A stretch of DNA of 64,000 nt from Bacillus sp. V2I10 (GTDB lineage Bacteria; Bacillota; Bacilli; Bacillales; Bacillaceae): positions 2,752,001-2,816,000 of the forward strand of contig NZ_JAUSYV010000001.1 in the NCBI RefSeq assembly GCF_030817055.1, read 5' to 3'. Made by a program: the position numbers and the translations under genes. Below, in pieces: positions 1-9,547 of the stretch (the first letter of the stretch is position 1; each line of letters starts with the position of its first letter). The notes below the pieces were generated by a model. The model saw nothing but the letters and a program-made list of their open reading frames with translations, had not been told where the DNA came from and made no database searches.

Positions 1-49
1 TGAAGATGTCTATAAAAGCGCGACTGCTTTGAAGAAATCTGTATCTTGA
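1..49 (+). CDS. C-terminal end of a gene cut by the window edge
   Basis: An open frame enters from the left edge and ends at a TGA at 47-49. Only about fifteen residues are visible, ending LKKSVS, which is too little to assign a family. The strong terminator that follows supports this being a real gene end. Confidence 0.5.
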   Translation, partial: EDVYKSATALKKSVS

Positions 50-63
50 ATAGGAGAGTAATA

Positions 64-105
64 GAAAACGTGCAAATCATGATGATCATTTGCACGTTTT
101 CTTAT
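64..105 (+). terminator. Intrinsic terminator after the edge gene
   Basis: A perfect 14-bp inverted repeat (arms 64-77 and 88-101) is followed by a short T-rich run. The stem has As on its 5' side, so it could work in both directions. Nothing else was recognised between here and the next gene at 317 except a TATAAT at 284-289. Confidence 0.8.
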
Positions 106-316
106 TGTTTGGATTTTTTAACGGCGATCCAGCTCGATTTCTTTTCCGATTCCGAAACATTAAATCTAGTATGGATCTTCTGTAAATTTCTCATGAATAC
201 TAGAGTACTGGAATATTAAGACGGTTCAGAAGGATCCTGGGAAAAGACATAGAATATAAAATGAAGAAGTTCCCTAAATTTTTTATAATAATATTATGTA
301 AATTGGAGCGGGTTAA

Positions 317-772
317 ATGATTAAGCACTTAAACCACAAAGAATACAGCACAGCAGAAAAAATTCTGAGAATTCAAATCCCAGCCTACCAAATTGAAGCT
401 GATTTGATAGGGTTCAGAGATATCCCCCAGCTTAAAGAAACAGCAAAAGACATAGCTGATTCAGAAGAAACCTTTATAGGCTGCATAATCGATAATGAAA
501 TACGCGGAGTTCTATCTTATGAAAGGGATGCAGAGACTCTGAATATTTGCAGACTAGTCATACATCCAAATTATTTTCGATTAGGGATCGCTTCAACTTT
601 GCTTGATTATTTTTTAAAACAGAATACAAATAATAGAGTAAAAGTATCTACTGGCACAAAAAATATCCCGGCCATAACACTTTATCAATCATTTAAATTT
701 ATGAAAACAGGAGAGATTGAAGTTGCGCCTGGAGTAAGTATCACTGTACTTGAAAAATGGAGAACAGATTAA
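317..772 (+). CDS. GNAT-family N-acetyltransferase
   Basis: A 151-residue soluble protein with the GNAT fold: the acetyl-CoA-binding region appears as LVIHPNYFRLGIASTLLDYFL (around residues 80-100), a degenerate R-x-x-G-x-A motif, followed by the typical C-terminal NIPAITLYQSFKF segment where the side chain of the acceptor region sits. Start ATG has GGAGCGGG upstream and a TATAAT at 284-289. It stands alone as a single transcript, with its own terminator overlapping the stop codon. The substrate cannot be predicted from sequence; GNATs of this size acetylate amino groups on antibiotics, peptides or small metabolites. Confidence 0.85.
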   Translation: MIKHLNHKEYSTAEKILRIQIPAYQIEADLIGFRDIPQLKETAKDIADSEETFIGCIIDNEIRGVLSYERDAETLNICRLVIHPNYFRLGIASTLLDYFLKQNTNNRVKVSTGTKNIPAITLYQSFKFMKTGEIEVAPGVSITVLEKWRTD

Positions 773-790
773 ATTCTGTTCTTTTTTTTT
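761..790 (+). terminator. Intrinsic terminator overlapping the GNAT stop
   Basis: Arms AGAACAGA (761-768) and TCTGTTCT (775-782) enclose a six-base loop that holds the TAA stop codon, and the second arm runs into about nine Ts. Confidence 0.85.
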
Positions 791-887
791 GTGAATAAAT
801 GGAAAGGAAGAATAGGTATGATGTGCTAGAATTCATTCTTGTTTTTAGAAAATGCATAGGAAGGAATGACTGATTTTTCAGAAGTCA

Positions 888-917
888 TTGACATTGATAA
901 TCATTTTCAATTAATAT
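888..917 (+). promoter_or_regulatory. Promoter of the siderophore operon with Fur box in the spacer
   Basis: TTGACA at 888-893 and TAATAT at 912-917, 18 bp apart. The spacer holds TGATAATCATTTTCA (895-909), which differs from the 7-1-7 Fur consensus TGATAATnATTATCA at one position. Iron-loaded Fur bound here would cover the polymerase site, giving iron repression of the operon. Confidence 0.75.
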
Positions 918-1027
918 TCATGTATATTCACTGACAAGACAGTAAGGAGCTGAATCATATAGAAAACGTATATGAATTTCAAACCAGCTTAAAATTTTGC
1001 TGAGAAAAAATTTTTAATTTTTTTAAA

Positions 1028-1048
1028 TGAGAATGATAATTATTTTCA
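1028..1048 (+). promoter_or_regulatory. Second Fur box in the siderophore leader
   Basis: TGATAATTATTTTCA (1034-1048) is a second 14-of-15 match to the 7-1-7 Fur consensus, with an overlapping partial copy starting at 1028. It lies just before the rhbA ribosome site, about 140 bp downstream of the first box. The two sites could give tight repression; a second promoter near here is possible but not visible. Confidence 0.7.
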
Positions 1049-1068
1049 AAAAAGAAAGGTGATTGTTC

Positions 1069-2421
1069 ATGCTAACAAATGAATTTTATTTAAGCAGCCA
1101 GCGTAAGAGAGAATCAAATGCAAGATCTTATCCGCGCAGAATTCCAATCGCGATCAGTGAGGCAGAAGGGATTTATGTGAAGGATGTTGAGAATAAAACC
1201 TACATAGATTGCTTGGCAGGAGCAGGTACTCTTGCACTTGGACATAATCATCCTGTTGTTATAGAAGCGATGGAAAATGTGATAAAAGGCAAGCGTCCGC
1301 TTCATACGCTGGATATTACTACACCAATGAAAGAGGAGTTTGTGGAGGAACTGTTTGACGCTCTTCCGAAAAAATTTGCTGAACATGCAAAAATCCAATT
1401 TTGCGGACCATCAGGATCAGATGCTGTTGAGGCCGCTATGAAGCTCGTGAAAACAGCAACCGGCAGAGGCGGCATGCTTTCTTTCCAAGGCGGATATCAC
1501 GGCATGACAAATGGCTCTCTTAGTCTAATGGGAAACCTTGGTCCTAAAAGCAAAATACCCAATTTAATGTCAGACGTACACTTTCTTCCTTATCCATATT
1601 CATACCGCTGCCCATTTGGCATTGGGGGAGACGACGGGGCGGCAATCGGCTCTACATTTATTGAGCGCACTCTAAACGATCCTGAATCCGGTATTGTGAA
1701 GCCCGCAGGCATGGTCATGGAAATCGTGCAAGGGGAGGGAGGCGCCATTCCAGCTCCTGATGAATGGGTGAGACAAGTACGGAATATTACTAAAGAACAG
1801 CAAATTCCTCTCATTATCGATGAAGTGCAGACTGGATTTGGACGCACCGGAAAAATGTTTGCCTTTGAACATGCTGACATCAATCCTGATGTTGTTGTTC
1901 TTTCAAAAGCAATCGGCGGAACCCTTCCTTTAGCGGTTGTTGTCTATCATAAAGATCTTGATCAATGGGAACCGGGAGCGCATTCAGGCACATTCCGCGG
2001 AAATCAGATTGCGATTGCTGCCGGAACAGCAACAATGAAATTTATAAAGCAGGAAAAGCTTGAAGAACAGACAGCTCTGCTTGGAGAGTTTTTAATGCTC
2101 CGTTTGAAACAGATGAAGCAAGAAGTATCATCTATAGGAGATGTTCGGGGATTAGGACTGATGGTTGGCGCTGAAATTGTAGATAAAACAGCGGCTGCAG
2201 ATGCCATCGGAAGTTATCCTGCTCATCCAAAGCTCGCGAAGCTTATTCAGCAGGAATGCTTCAAACGGGGCCTTATCCTAGAGCTTGGAGGGCGCTTCGG
2301 CAGCGTGGTTCGTTTCTTGCCGCCGCTGATAATTACAAGAGAACAGCTTGACACAGTATGTGATATATTCTTCGATTCTGTTAAAGCTGCAGAAAGAACA
2401 CTCAGCCCAAGTTTAGTTTAG
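1069..2421 (+). CDS. rhbA: Diaminobutyrate--2-oxoglutarate aminotransferase, siderophore type
   Basis: A 450-residue class III PLP aminotransferase of the DABA transaminase family. It converts aspartate semialdehyde to L-2,4-diaminobutyrate with glutamate as donor, the first step toward 1,3-diaminopropane. Visible motifs: the GAGTLALGHNHP N-terminal segment, the IIDEVQTGFGRTG cofactor motif (Asp251) and the Schiff-base lysine in VVLSKAIGG (Lys280). The ATG at 1069 is preferred over an in-frame TTG six bases upstream because AAAGGTGA sits at the right distance. It is the first gene of a tightly packed six-gene operon in the order of the rhizobactin 1021 cluster. Confidence 0.93.
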   Translation: MLTNEFYLSSQRKRESNARSYPRRIPIAISEAEGIYVKDVENKTYIDCLAGAGTLALGHNHPVVIEAMENVIKGKRPLHTLDITTPMKEEFVEELFDALPKKFAEHAKIQFCGPSGSDAVEAAMKLVKTATGRGGMLSFQGGYHGMTNGSLSLMGNLGPKSKIPNLMSDVHFLPYPYSYRCPFGIGGDDGAAIGSTFIERTLNDPESGIVKPAGMVMEIVQGEGGAIPAPDEWVRQVRNITKEQQIPLIIDEVQTGFGRTGKMFAFEHADINPDVVVLSKAIGGTLPLAVVVYHKDLDQWEPGAHSGTFRGNQIAIAAGTATMKFIKQEKLEEQTALLGEFLMLRLKQMKQEVSSIGDVRGLGLMVGAEIVDKTAAADAIGSYPAHPKLAKLIQQECFKRGLILELGGRFGSVVRFLPPLIITREQLDTVCDIFFDSVKAAERTLSPSLV

Positions 2422-2424
2422 GAT

Positions 2425-3951
2425 GTGGATCATTTGACAGCCATTCAGGAAAAAACAGCCTTTGAACATTTGTTTTTATCAAATTATGAATCAAGTTTAA
2501 AAAATTATGAAACCCAAATGACTCATGCGATGAACTCCGTTAAAAGGATAATGATGTCACAAAACCCCTACAGCGGGATGACTCCTTTTGATGTGAAGAA
2601 AGAATTAGATCAACATTTTCCGGTCTTTCATCCAAAAATGAATCAAAATCAGCAAACTGTATTTGAAAAACTTACGGATACCATCACTTCAAATACCATT
2701 CATGTCAGCCATCCATCAACTGCCGCACATCTTCACTGCCCGCCAATGATTACGGGTTTAGCGGCAGAAGCCGTTATTTCCGGATTAAATCAATCGATGG
2801 ATTCATGGGATCAAAGCGGTGCAGCTACAATGGTTGAGCAGTATGTAATGAATGGGCTGTGCGGGATGTTCCATCTGCCAGACGGAGACGGTGTGATGAC
2901 AAGCGGCGGAACGCAGTCTAATTTAATGGGCCTCTTGCTTGCAAGGGAACGCGCTGCCTTAAAGTTTTGGGGATGGAATATTAAAAAGCAGGGTCTTCCG
3001 AAAGAACTGCATCGTCTGAAAATTCTATGCTCAGAAGCCGCTCATTTTTCTGTCCAGCAGGCAGCCTCGATATTAGGCTTAGGTGAAGATTCTGTTGTTT
3101 TAGTAAAAGCGGATGAAAAGTACCGCATGTGTATGGAAGACTTGGCTGCATGCCTGCACAATCTGAAAAAAAATGGGGAATTGCCTTTTGCGCTGATCGG
3201 CACTGCAGGTACAACAGACTTTGGCAGCATCGATCCGCTGGAGGAAATGAGCAGCCTGGCTAAAGATCATGACCTGTGGTTCCATGCAGATGCTGCTTAT
3301 GGAGGCGGGCTTGTCTTAACAGATACCCATAAGCATAAACTCGGAGGTTTAGAGAAAGCAGATTCCATTACAGTAGATTTTCATAAAATGTTTTATCAGC
3401 CAATCAGCTGCGGAGCTTTTCTTGTAAAAAATCGGGAGTCATTTTCGTTTATCAGGCATCATGCTGATTATTTGAATCCAATTGAAGACGAGGAAGATGA
3501 TATCCCGAATTTAGTCTTCAAATCCATTCAGACAACCAGACGCTTTGATGCACTGAAGCCTTTTCTCTCATTTCAATTAGTCCGAAAAGAGGAATGGGCA
3601 GAAATGATTGATCACACGTTGCTTGTAGCACAGAAAACGTATGAGCTCCTGAAAAAAGAGCGTGAGTTCAGCGTCTATCATCAGCCCGAACTGAGCACGG
3701 TTGTTTTCAGATACATCGGGACAGGCTTTCTCACGCATGAGAAGCTCAATCAGCTAAACTATCAAATTCGGGAAATTCTACTGGAAAATGGAGAAGTGAT
3801 CATGGCCCGGACAAAGGTGGACGGCGATGCCTGCCTGAAATTTACCTTTTTGAATCCATTAACAAAAATGGCTGATGTTAAAAAAATCATAAGAAGAATG
3901 AAAGAAATTGGCGAAGATGAAACAAGGAGGCTGCAGTATGAACAAACTTGA
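2425..3951 (+). CDS. rhbB: L-2,4-diaminobutyrate decarboxylase
   Basis: About 508 residues, a group II PLP-dependent decarboxylase. It removes CO2 from diaminobutyrate made by the preceding enzyme and yields 1,3-diaminopropane, the diamine backbone of the siderophore arms. Motifs: TSGGTQSNLMGLLLAR, the HADAAYGGG aspartate segment, and the PLP lysine in TVDFHKMFYQP (about Lys321). The start is uncertain: GTG at 2425 has almost no spacing from a ribosome site, and TTG at 2434 is an alternative. Only three bases separate it from rhbA, and its end overlaps rhbC by 14 bp. Confidence 0.93.
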   Translation: MDHLTAIQEKTAFEHLFLSNYESSLKNYETQMTHAMNSVKRIMMSQNPYSGMTPFDVKKELDQHFPVFHPKMNQNQQTVFEKLTDTITSNTIHVSHPSTAAHLHCPPMITGLAAEAVISGLNQSMDSWDQSGAATMVEQYVMNGLCGMFHLPDGDGVMTSGGTQSNLMGLLLARERAALKFWGWNIKKQGLPKELHRLKILCSEAAHFSVQQAASILGLGEDSVVLVKADEKYRMCMEDLAACLHNLKKNGELPFALIGTAGTTDFGSIDPLEEMSSLAKDHDLWFHADAAYGGGLVLTDTHKHKLGGLEKADSITVDFHKMFYQPISCGAFLVKNRESFSFIRHHADYLNPIEDEEDDIPNLVFKSIQTTRRFDALKPFLSFQLVRKEEWAEMIDHTLLVAQKTYELLKKEREFSVYHQPELSTVVFRYIGTGFLTHEKLNQLNYQIREILLENGEVIMARTKVDGDACLKFTFLNPLTKMADVKKIIRRMKEIGEDETRRLQYEQT

Positions 3952-5728
3952 AGCAATGGCTCTTGCTGAAAAAGCAACTCTTCAAAGCTATTTAAATTGC
4001 TTTCTGCGGGAGACAAACAGCGGGAATCTAAGTGCAGATGCACCTGAAGAATTAAGAAAGAAGCACAGTGGCAAATGGATTCATGTTATTTTACAACATC
4101 AAAATTCCAGTCTTTATATCCCTGCAGGCTATCTATCTGAGACAGGACGTCACTTGTTAGACTGCCCAGTGTACTGTGATAGTGAGGAAATCGATTACAT
4201 AACATGCATTGAAAAAACGCTGAAAGAACTGGGTGCAAATGATTCATCATCTGAAAAAGATGAAGAATTGCTTTTGCGTGTCAAACAAAGCTGCGAATCC
4301 ATGGCTCAATTTCTTGAAGAGCGTTCAGATGATGAGGAAGAACTTTATCAAACCTCATTTGATTTTATTGCAGCAGAGCAGTCCCTTTTATTTGGGCATT
4401 TGCTTCATCCGACACCAAAAAGCAGACAGGGAATGACAGAATCAGATATAAAGGTGTATTCACCAGAATTAAAAGGAGCATTTCCGCTGCATTATTTTAG
4501 AGCTCATGCTGCGTCTATCTATTCAAAGTCAACAATGCCACAGTCGGCAATTGAACTTATAAAGCAGCTTGTCAAGGATGACCCGGAGATCAGTGATGAG
4601 TTTAAAGAGAAGTACGCAGGAAAGGATGAATACGCACTTCTTCCAATTCATCCGTGGCAGGCAGAGTATTTGCTGAAAGACTCAGCTGTTCAAGAATTCA
4701 TTCAAGAAGGCATGCTTGAAAATCTAGGGCAGCAGGGACAGGCTTTTTATGCAACTTCATCCTTGCGAACGGTCTATCATCCAGATGTTGCCTTTATGAT
4801 GAAGTTTTCACTTAACATCAAAATCACAAATTCTGTCCGGGTGAACCTATTAAAAGAACTTGAACGCGGAGCTGAAGTGAAAGAATTGATGGACACACAG
4901 CTTGGAAGTGAGTTATCTGAACAATTTCCTGATTTTAATATCATTCACGATCCTGCATTTATTACATTAAAGCTGCACGATCAGAAAGAGTCAGGTTTTG
5001 AAGTCATTCTCAGGGAAAATCCTTTTTATAAAAGGAGTGCGGAACAAGCAACAGCTCTTGTTGCCCTTTGTCAGGACGGAATGCTGCCACAATCGTCAAG
5101 ACTTGCAAGCATCGTTCGTGACCTTTCAAAAAAGGAAAAACGGTCAACAGAAGAAATAAGCGAAGACTGGCTGAAACGCTATTTGGCGATTTCATTAAAG
5201 CCGATTCTGTGGCTTTATTTTGAAAAAGGCATTGCGCTTGAAGCACATCAGCAAAACAGCGTCGTTCAGCTGGAAAATGGATATCCATCGCGATTTTTTT
5301 ATAGAGATAATCAGGGATTTTACTTTTGCGAATCCAAAAAGAATGAATTAAATTCGTATCTTCCGGGAATCGGTTTAAAAAGTGAAACGGTATGTTCAGA
5401 TGCGGTTGCAGATGAACGGCTGCGCTATTATTTCTTTTTCAATCATTTATTCGGACTTGTGAATGCCTTTGGAACGGCAAACCTGGCAGATGAGAAAAAT
5501 CTTCTTCACCTTATTCGGGAGGAATTGGAAAAGCAGTCCATTCCTGCAACTCATCCATCGCTTTTGCTTAAAACCCTGCTGGAAGACAAGACCTTGCCCT
5601 GCAAAGCGAATCTATTAACTAGATTTCATGATTTAGATGAACTGGTTGGGCCGCTTGAAACACAGTCTGTTTATGTTCAAGTGCGTAATCCTTTATTTAC
5701 AAAGAAGGAGGTCTTTGCATCAAAATGA
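3938..5728 (+). CDS. rhbC: IucA/IucC-family siderophore synthetase
   Basis: A 596-residue NRPS-independent siderophore synthetase. Family members adenylate a carboxyl group of citrate and condense it with an amine. Recognisable features are the HPWQAEYLL motif around residue 240, the ATSSLRTVYHP segment, the KFSLNIKITNSVR stretch, and the C-terminal FerroxS-like YVQVRNPL tail. ATG at 3938 follows AAGGAGG at ideal spacing. The operon has two such synthetases, as expected when each citrate carboxyl is amidated in turn; which one acts first cannot be told here. Confidence 0.92.
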   Translation: MNKLEAMALAEKATLQSYLNCFLRETNSGNLSADAPEELRKKHSGKWIHVILQHQNSSLYIPAGYLSETGRHLLDCPVYCDSEEIDYITCIEKTLKELGANDSSSEKDEELLLRVKQSCESMAQFLEERSDDEEELYQTSFDFIAAEQSLLFGHLLHPTPKSRQGMTESDIKVYSPELKGAFPLHYFRAHAASIYSKSTMPQSAIELIKQLVKDDPEISDEFKEKYAGKDEYALLPIHPWQAEYLLKDSAVQEFIQEGMLENLGQQGQAFYATSSLRTVYHPDVAFMMKFSLNIKITNSVRVNLLKELERGAEVKELMDTQLGSELSEQFPDFNIIHDPAFITLKLHDQKESGFEVILRENPFYKRSAEQATALVALCQDGMLPQSSRLASIVRDLSKKEKRSTEEISEDWLKRYLAISLKPILWLYFEKGIALEAHQQNSVVQLENGYPSRFFYRDNQGFYFCESKKNELNSYLPGIGLKSETVCSDAVADERLRYYFFFNHLFGLVNAFGTANLADEKNLLHLIREELEKQSIPATHPSLLLKTLLEDKTLPCKANLLTRFHDLDELVGPLETQSVYVQVRNPLFTKKEVFASK

Positions 5729-6276
5729 ATCAGCTAGAGACCGGTTTATCTATAACATTTCGAAAGGCCGACTTTGAAAAAGATGCTGCCATGCTTCATA
5801 AGTGGCATCACGAACCGCACGTTATTCCTTATTGGAATCAAGATTATCCGTTCAGCCAATATACGAAGCATCTGAAAAAACTTTTGGCGGATGATCATCA
5901 AACGCTGTGGATCGGGCATCTGAACGGAGAGGCAATGAGCTATTGGGAAACGTATTGGGCAAGTGCTGACATCATTGGAGATTATTATGCATCAGAGCCT
6001 TATGATCAGGGTGTTCATTTGCTGATTGGTGATCCTTTTTACCTTGGTAAAGGTCTTTCACTGCCAATGCTCCGTGAAATCATGAAACAGATGTTTACTG
6101 ACGAGCGGACACAGAGGATAGTCGCCGAGCCTGACAGCCGAAATAAGAAAATGATTCATGTTTTCAAAAAATGCGGATTCTTTCCGCAAAAGGAAATTCA
6201 GCTGCCTGATAAAAAAGCACTCTTCATGATATGTGAAAGAGAAGATTTCGAATGGGGGCTAAAGAATGATTTATGA
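5725..6276 (+). CDS. rhbD: Siderophore N-acetyltransferase (RhbD/IucB-like GNAT)
   Basis: A 183-residue GNAT enzyme of the IucB/RhbD group. It should acetylate the N-hydroxylated diaminopropane to form the hydroxamate. Visible: the opening KWHHEPHVIPYWNQDYP, which is typical of siderophore acetylases, YWETYWASADIIGDYY, and the acetyl-CoA region GKGLSLPMLREIM. Its ATG overlaps the rhbC stop (ATGA), and its end overlaps rhbE by 11 bp, so translation is probably coupled. Confidence 0.92.
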   Translation: MNQLETGLSITFRKADFEKDAAMLHKWHHEPHVIPYWNQDYPFSQYTKHLKKLLADDHQTLWIGHLNGEAMSYWETYWASADIIGDYYASEPYDQGVHLLIGDPFYLGKGLSLPMLREIMKQMFTDERTQRIVAEPDSRNKKMIHVFKKCGFFPQKEIQLPDKKALFMICEREDFEWGLKNDL

Positions 6277-7576
6277 CGTAATAGGAGTAGGACTTGGACC
6301 ATTTAATCTTGGAATGGCAGCATTGCTTGAGGATGTAAAAGATGTGGACGCGCTCTTTTTTGATCAAAAGCCCCAGTTTAATTGGCATGAGGGACTTTTA
6401 ATGGAAGGGACCACCTTGCAGGTGCCATTTTTGGCTGACGCAGTTTCAATGGTCAATCCAATAAGCAAATACAGCTTTCTGAATTATCTTCATCATCAAA
6501 AAAGACTTTACCATTTCTACTTTCTTGAATCGTTCCATATTCCGCGCAGAGAGTATAATCACTATCTGCAATGGGTGGCTGAAGAACTTGAAAGCTGCAG
6601 GTTCGGAAAAAGAGTTGCCGATGTTTTGCAGCATGCTGAAGGTTATGAAGTTCTTGTAGAAGATGTTCGCACTGGGGAAATGGAACGCTTTACTGCCCGG
6701 CATGTGGTCCTTGGCATGGGAAGTGCTCCGAATATTCCAGAATGGTCAGCGAAAGGAAAATCTGAAAGTCTTTTTCACTCTGCTCAATTTTTGCATAAGA
6801 AAAAAGAAAGTTTAAATGCTGATGCTGTCACCGTCATTGGTTCTGGTCAAAGTGCGGCCGAGATTTTTCTTGAGCTGCTGAAGGAACAAAATGAACAAGG
6901 CTATCAACTTAATTGGCTCACACGAACGGACGGATTTTTCCCGATGGAGTATTCAAAGCTTGGACTTGAGCATTTTTCGCCTGACTATACGGAGTACTTT
7001 TACAGACTTCCACAGGCATTAAAGGATACGATCGTGCCAAAACAGGACTCCTTATATAAAGGAATAAGTGCTGATACAATTGCTGAAATCTATGATCTTT
7101 TATATGAAAGAACGATTGCGGGACAAAGGCCTGATGTTCAGCTACTGGCCAAAACGGCAGTTATTGATATAGAGATTACTTGTTCAGATTTAAACCTGCA
7201 ATGCCATCAATGGGAGCAGGGAGAAGCATTTAACCTGCATTCGGATATCGTCATCGCAGCAACCGGCTATAAGACAGTTTGGCCAAGCGCTTTTGCAAAC
7301 TTATCAAATCTTATGAAATGGGACAGCAATAATCGTCCTGTTATTTCAAAAGACTATGAAATAGAGCTGGAGGAAAAAAGGGAAAACAAAATCTTTATTC
7401 AAAACGGAGAAATGCATACTCATGGGGTAGGAGCACCGGATCTTGGACTAGGTGCTTACCGGAATGCAAAGATTATCAATCAGCTTGCTTGCAGAAAAGT
7501 GTTTGACCTTCCCGAAAAAAATGTCTTTCAGCATTTTGGTGCAGGCCATCTTGTCCGCAGCAAACAAACAGTTTAG
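6266..7576 (+). CDS. rhbE: Diamine N-monooxygenase (IucD/RhbE-like)
   Basis: A 436-residue flavin-dependent N-hydroxylating monooxygenase. It hydroxylates the terminal amine of 1,3-diaminopropane using FAD, NADPH and O2. The FAD motif GVGLGPFNLGMAALL is at residues 7-21, the NADPH-binding motif VIGSGQSAAEIFLELL lies near residue 190, and the C-terminal ATGY motif of this family appears as IVIAATGYKTVWP. The order decarboxylase, synthetase, acetylase, hydroxylase, synthetase is that of the rhizobactin cluster. Confidence 0.93.
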   Translation: MIYDVIGVGLGPFNLGMAALLEDVKDVDALFFDQKPQFNWHEGLLMEGTTLQVPFLADAVSMVNPISKYSFLNYLHHQKRLYHFYFLESFHIPRREYNHYLQWVAEELESCRFGKRVADVLQHAEGYEVLVEDVRTGEMERFTARHVVLGMGSAPNIPEWSAKGKSESLFHSAQFLHKKKESLNADAVTVIGSGQSAAEIFLELLKEQNEQGYQLNWLTRTDGFFPMEYSKLGLEHFSPDYTEYFYRLPQALKDTIVPKQDSLYKGISADTIAEIYDLLYERTIAGQRPDVQLLAKTAVIDIEITCSDLNLQCHQWEQGEAFNLHSDIVIAATGYKTVWPSAFANLSNLMKWDSNNRPVISKDYEIELEEKRENKIFIQNGEMHTHGVGAPDLGLGAYRNAKIINQLACRKVFDLPEKNVFQHFGAGHLVRSKQTV

Positions 7577-7589
7577 GAGAGTGAGTGAG

Positions 7590-9374
7590 ATGACGGTTGA
7601 ACAAAAGTGGAATGCAGACCATTGGAAGAAAGCGAGCAGACGGCTGCTTGCTAAAATGATATCTGAGTTTTTATACGAAGAAATGATTCAGGCGGAAAAA
7701 AAGGATGGCAAACATATTCTGAGCTTTGACAGCGGAATATCCTACCGCTTTCTTGCTGAAGAAAGGCTGATGGACAGTTATTGGGTTGATGAGCATTCGA
7801 TCGAAACAAATAAACATGGCTCATGGGCAGAAGCTGTGAACCCCATTGAGTTTTTATTAGAACTGCAAAAGGAAATTAAAATAAAACCTTTTACAGCTGC
7901 CTATTTAATAGAAGAATATAAACGCACGTTACTTGCTGATACCCATATAATCGCAAATCAGCAACACAGGTCAACAGCAGACTTAACGGATATGGACTAT
8001 GCAGAGCTTGAAGGGGAGATGACAGGTCATCCCTGGATTACCTACAACAAAGGGCGTATTGGATTCTCCTATTCGGACTATTTGCAATATGCCCCCGAAC
8101 AAAAGCAGCAGACAACGCTTGTCTGGATTGCCGTCTCAAAGGAGTGGGGGACGTTCCATTCAACCAAAGATGTAGAGTATGAACGTTTAATAGAAAGTGA
8201 GATCGGGGAATCAGCAAAAAGAGATTTTAATGTGAAATTAATAAATGAAGGACTGCAGCCTCAAAACTTTTTCTTTATGCCAGTCCACGACTGGCAATGG
8301 AATCACGTAATTGTTCCGCTGTTTTCTGAAGAACTATTTGAGCAGCGCATCATCTGCCTTGGCAGAGGAGAAGATCAATACCTGCCGCAGCAGTCTATCA
8401 GGACATTTGTCAACATGAATCATAAGAAGAAGCATCATGTAAAGCTGCCAATGAGTATTTTGAATACACTTGTCTACAGGGGACTGCCGGCTGAGCGGGT
8501 GGTGCTGGCTCCGGAAATTACAGCACATATTCAAGGAATCCGGGATAACGATTCATTTCTGAGAGATAGATGCCGGGTTATTCTTCCTGGAGAAGTGGCG
8601 AGCATGAATTACCATCATCCTGATTACGTTAAACTAGAAGGAGCACCTTATCAATTTTTGGAGATGCTTGGAGTCATTTGGCGCGAAAGTATATACTCAT
8701 TCTTAGACGAAGGCGAACAGGCCATTACTCTTGCCGCCCTATTATATGAAGGGGAGGACGGGAAATCGTATACACTGGAATTGATAGAAAAGTCCGGGCT
8801 CAGCGTGGAAGAATGGACGAAGCAGCTGTTTGATGTCCTCTTGCCGCCGCTGCTTCATTATCTTTATCAATACGGAACCGTTTTTTCACCCCATGGACAA
8901 AATACGGTTGTCATTTTAAAAGACTCCAAACCTCACAGACTGGCTGTTAAAGATTTTGTGGATGATGTAAATATCAGCGACCAGCCGCTTCCTGAGCTGA
9001 ATGCCATTTCGGCTGAGCTTAAAAACGTGCTTAGGAGTGAAGCGCCTGAAGGATTGTGCCAATTTATTTTCACTGGATTATTTGTCTGCCATTTCAGGTA
9101 TTTAGCTGATATCCTGCATAGAAAAGCAGACTTTGATGAAACGAAATTTTGGAATAAGCTAAGGGAATCGATCCTCTCGTATCAAGCTCAATTTCCGGAG
9201 CTGAAAGAACGCTTTCTGCTCTTTGACCTGCTGCGGCCAACGTTTAAAAAGCTCTGTCTCAACCGCAATCGGATGATTGAGTATGGGTATGGAGACGGAG
9301 ATGACCGGCCGCATGCTTCAGAGTTTGGACAAGTGAGAAACCCGTTAGCAATAGAAGAACGCGTTACTGTTTAG
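7590..9374 (+). CDS. rhbF: Second IucA/IucC-family siderophore synthetase
   Basis: A 594-residue synthetase paralogous to rhbC. It should attach the second hydroxamate arm to the citryl intermediate. Motifs: GHPWITYNKGRIGFS, MPVHDWQWNHVIVP, the nucleotide-region SIRTFVNM and SPHGQNTVVIL, and the terminal QVRNPL. ATG at 7590 follows TAGGAGAG; an in-frame GTG at 7581 lies too close to that site. It is the last gene of the operon. No acyltransferase for a long fatty arm, as in rhizobactin 1021, is present, so a schizokinen-type product is expected. No uptake ABC transporter or exporter lies nearby. Confidence 0.92.
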   Translation: MTVEQKWNADHWKKASRRLLAKMISEFLYEEMIQAEKKDGKHILSFDSGISYRFLAEERLMDSYWVDEHSIETNKHGSWAEAVNPIEFLLELQKEIKIKPFTAAYLIEEYKRTLLADTHIIANQQHRSTADLTDMDYAELEGEMTGHPWITYNKGRIGFSYSDYLQYAPEQKQQTTLVWIAVSKEWGTFHSTKDVEYERLIESEIGESAKRDFNVKLINEGLQPQNFFFMPVHDWQWNHVIVPLFSEELFEQRIICLGRGEDQYLPQQSIRTFVNMNHKKKHHVKLPMSILNTLVYRGLPAERVVLAPEITAHIQGIRDNDSFLRDRCRVILPGEVASMNYHHPDYVKLEGAPYQFLEMLGVIWRESIYSFLDEGEQAITLAALLYEGEDGKSYTLELIEKSGLSVEEWTKQLFDVLLPPLLHYLYQYGTVFSPHGQNTVVILKDSKPHRLAVKDFVDDVNISDQPLPELNAISAELKNVLRSEAPEGLCQFIFTGLFVCHFRYLADILHRKADFDETKFWNKLRESILSYQAQFPELKERFLLFDLLRPTFKKLCLNRNRMIEYGYGDGDDRPHASEFGQVRNPLAIEERVTV

Positions 9375-9404
9375 GAGTGGCCATATCGGCCTCTTCTTTT
9401 TTTT
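9374..9404 (+). terminator. Terminator of the siderophore operon
   Basis: A short GC-rich hairpin around GTGGCC-ATATC-GGCC with one internal mismatch is followed by CTTCTTTTTTTT. It begins inside the rhbF stop codon. Confidence 0.75.
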
Positions 9405-9547
9405 GTGCATAATCCTTATAAACCTGCATATAATACTTACATATCATTATAAAAACTTGAATAATGCTCAGATATCAATTACAATCACTTATAACAACTT
9501 AATTTCTATGTTATTGTAGAAACATTTCTGAAAGTTAGGTGGGTATT

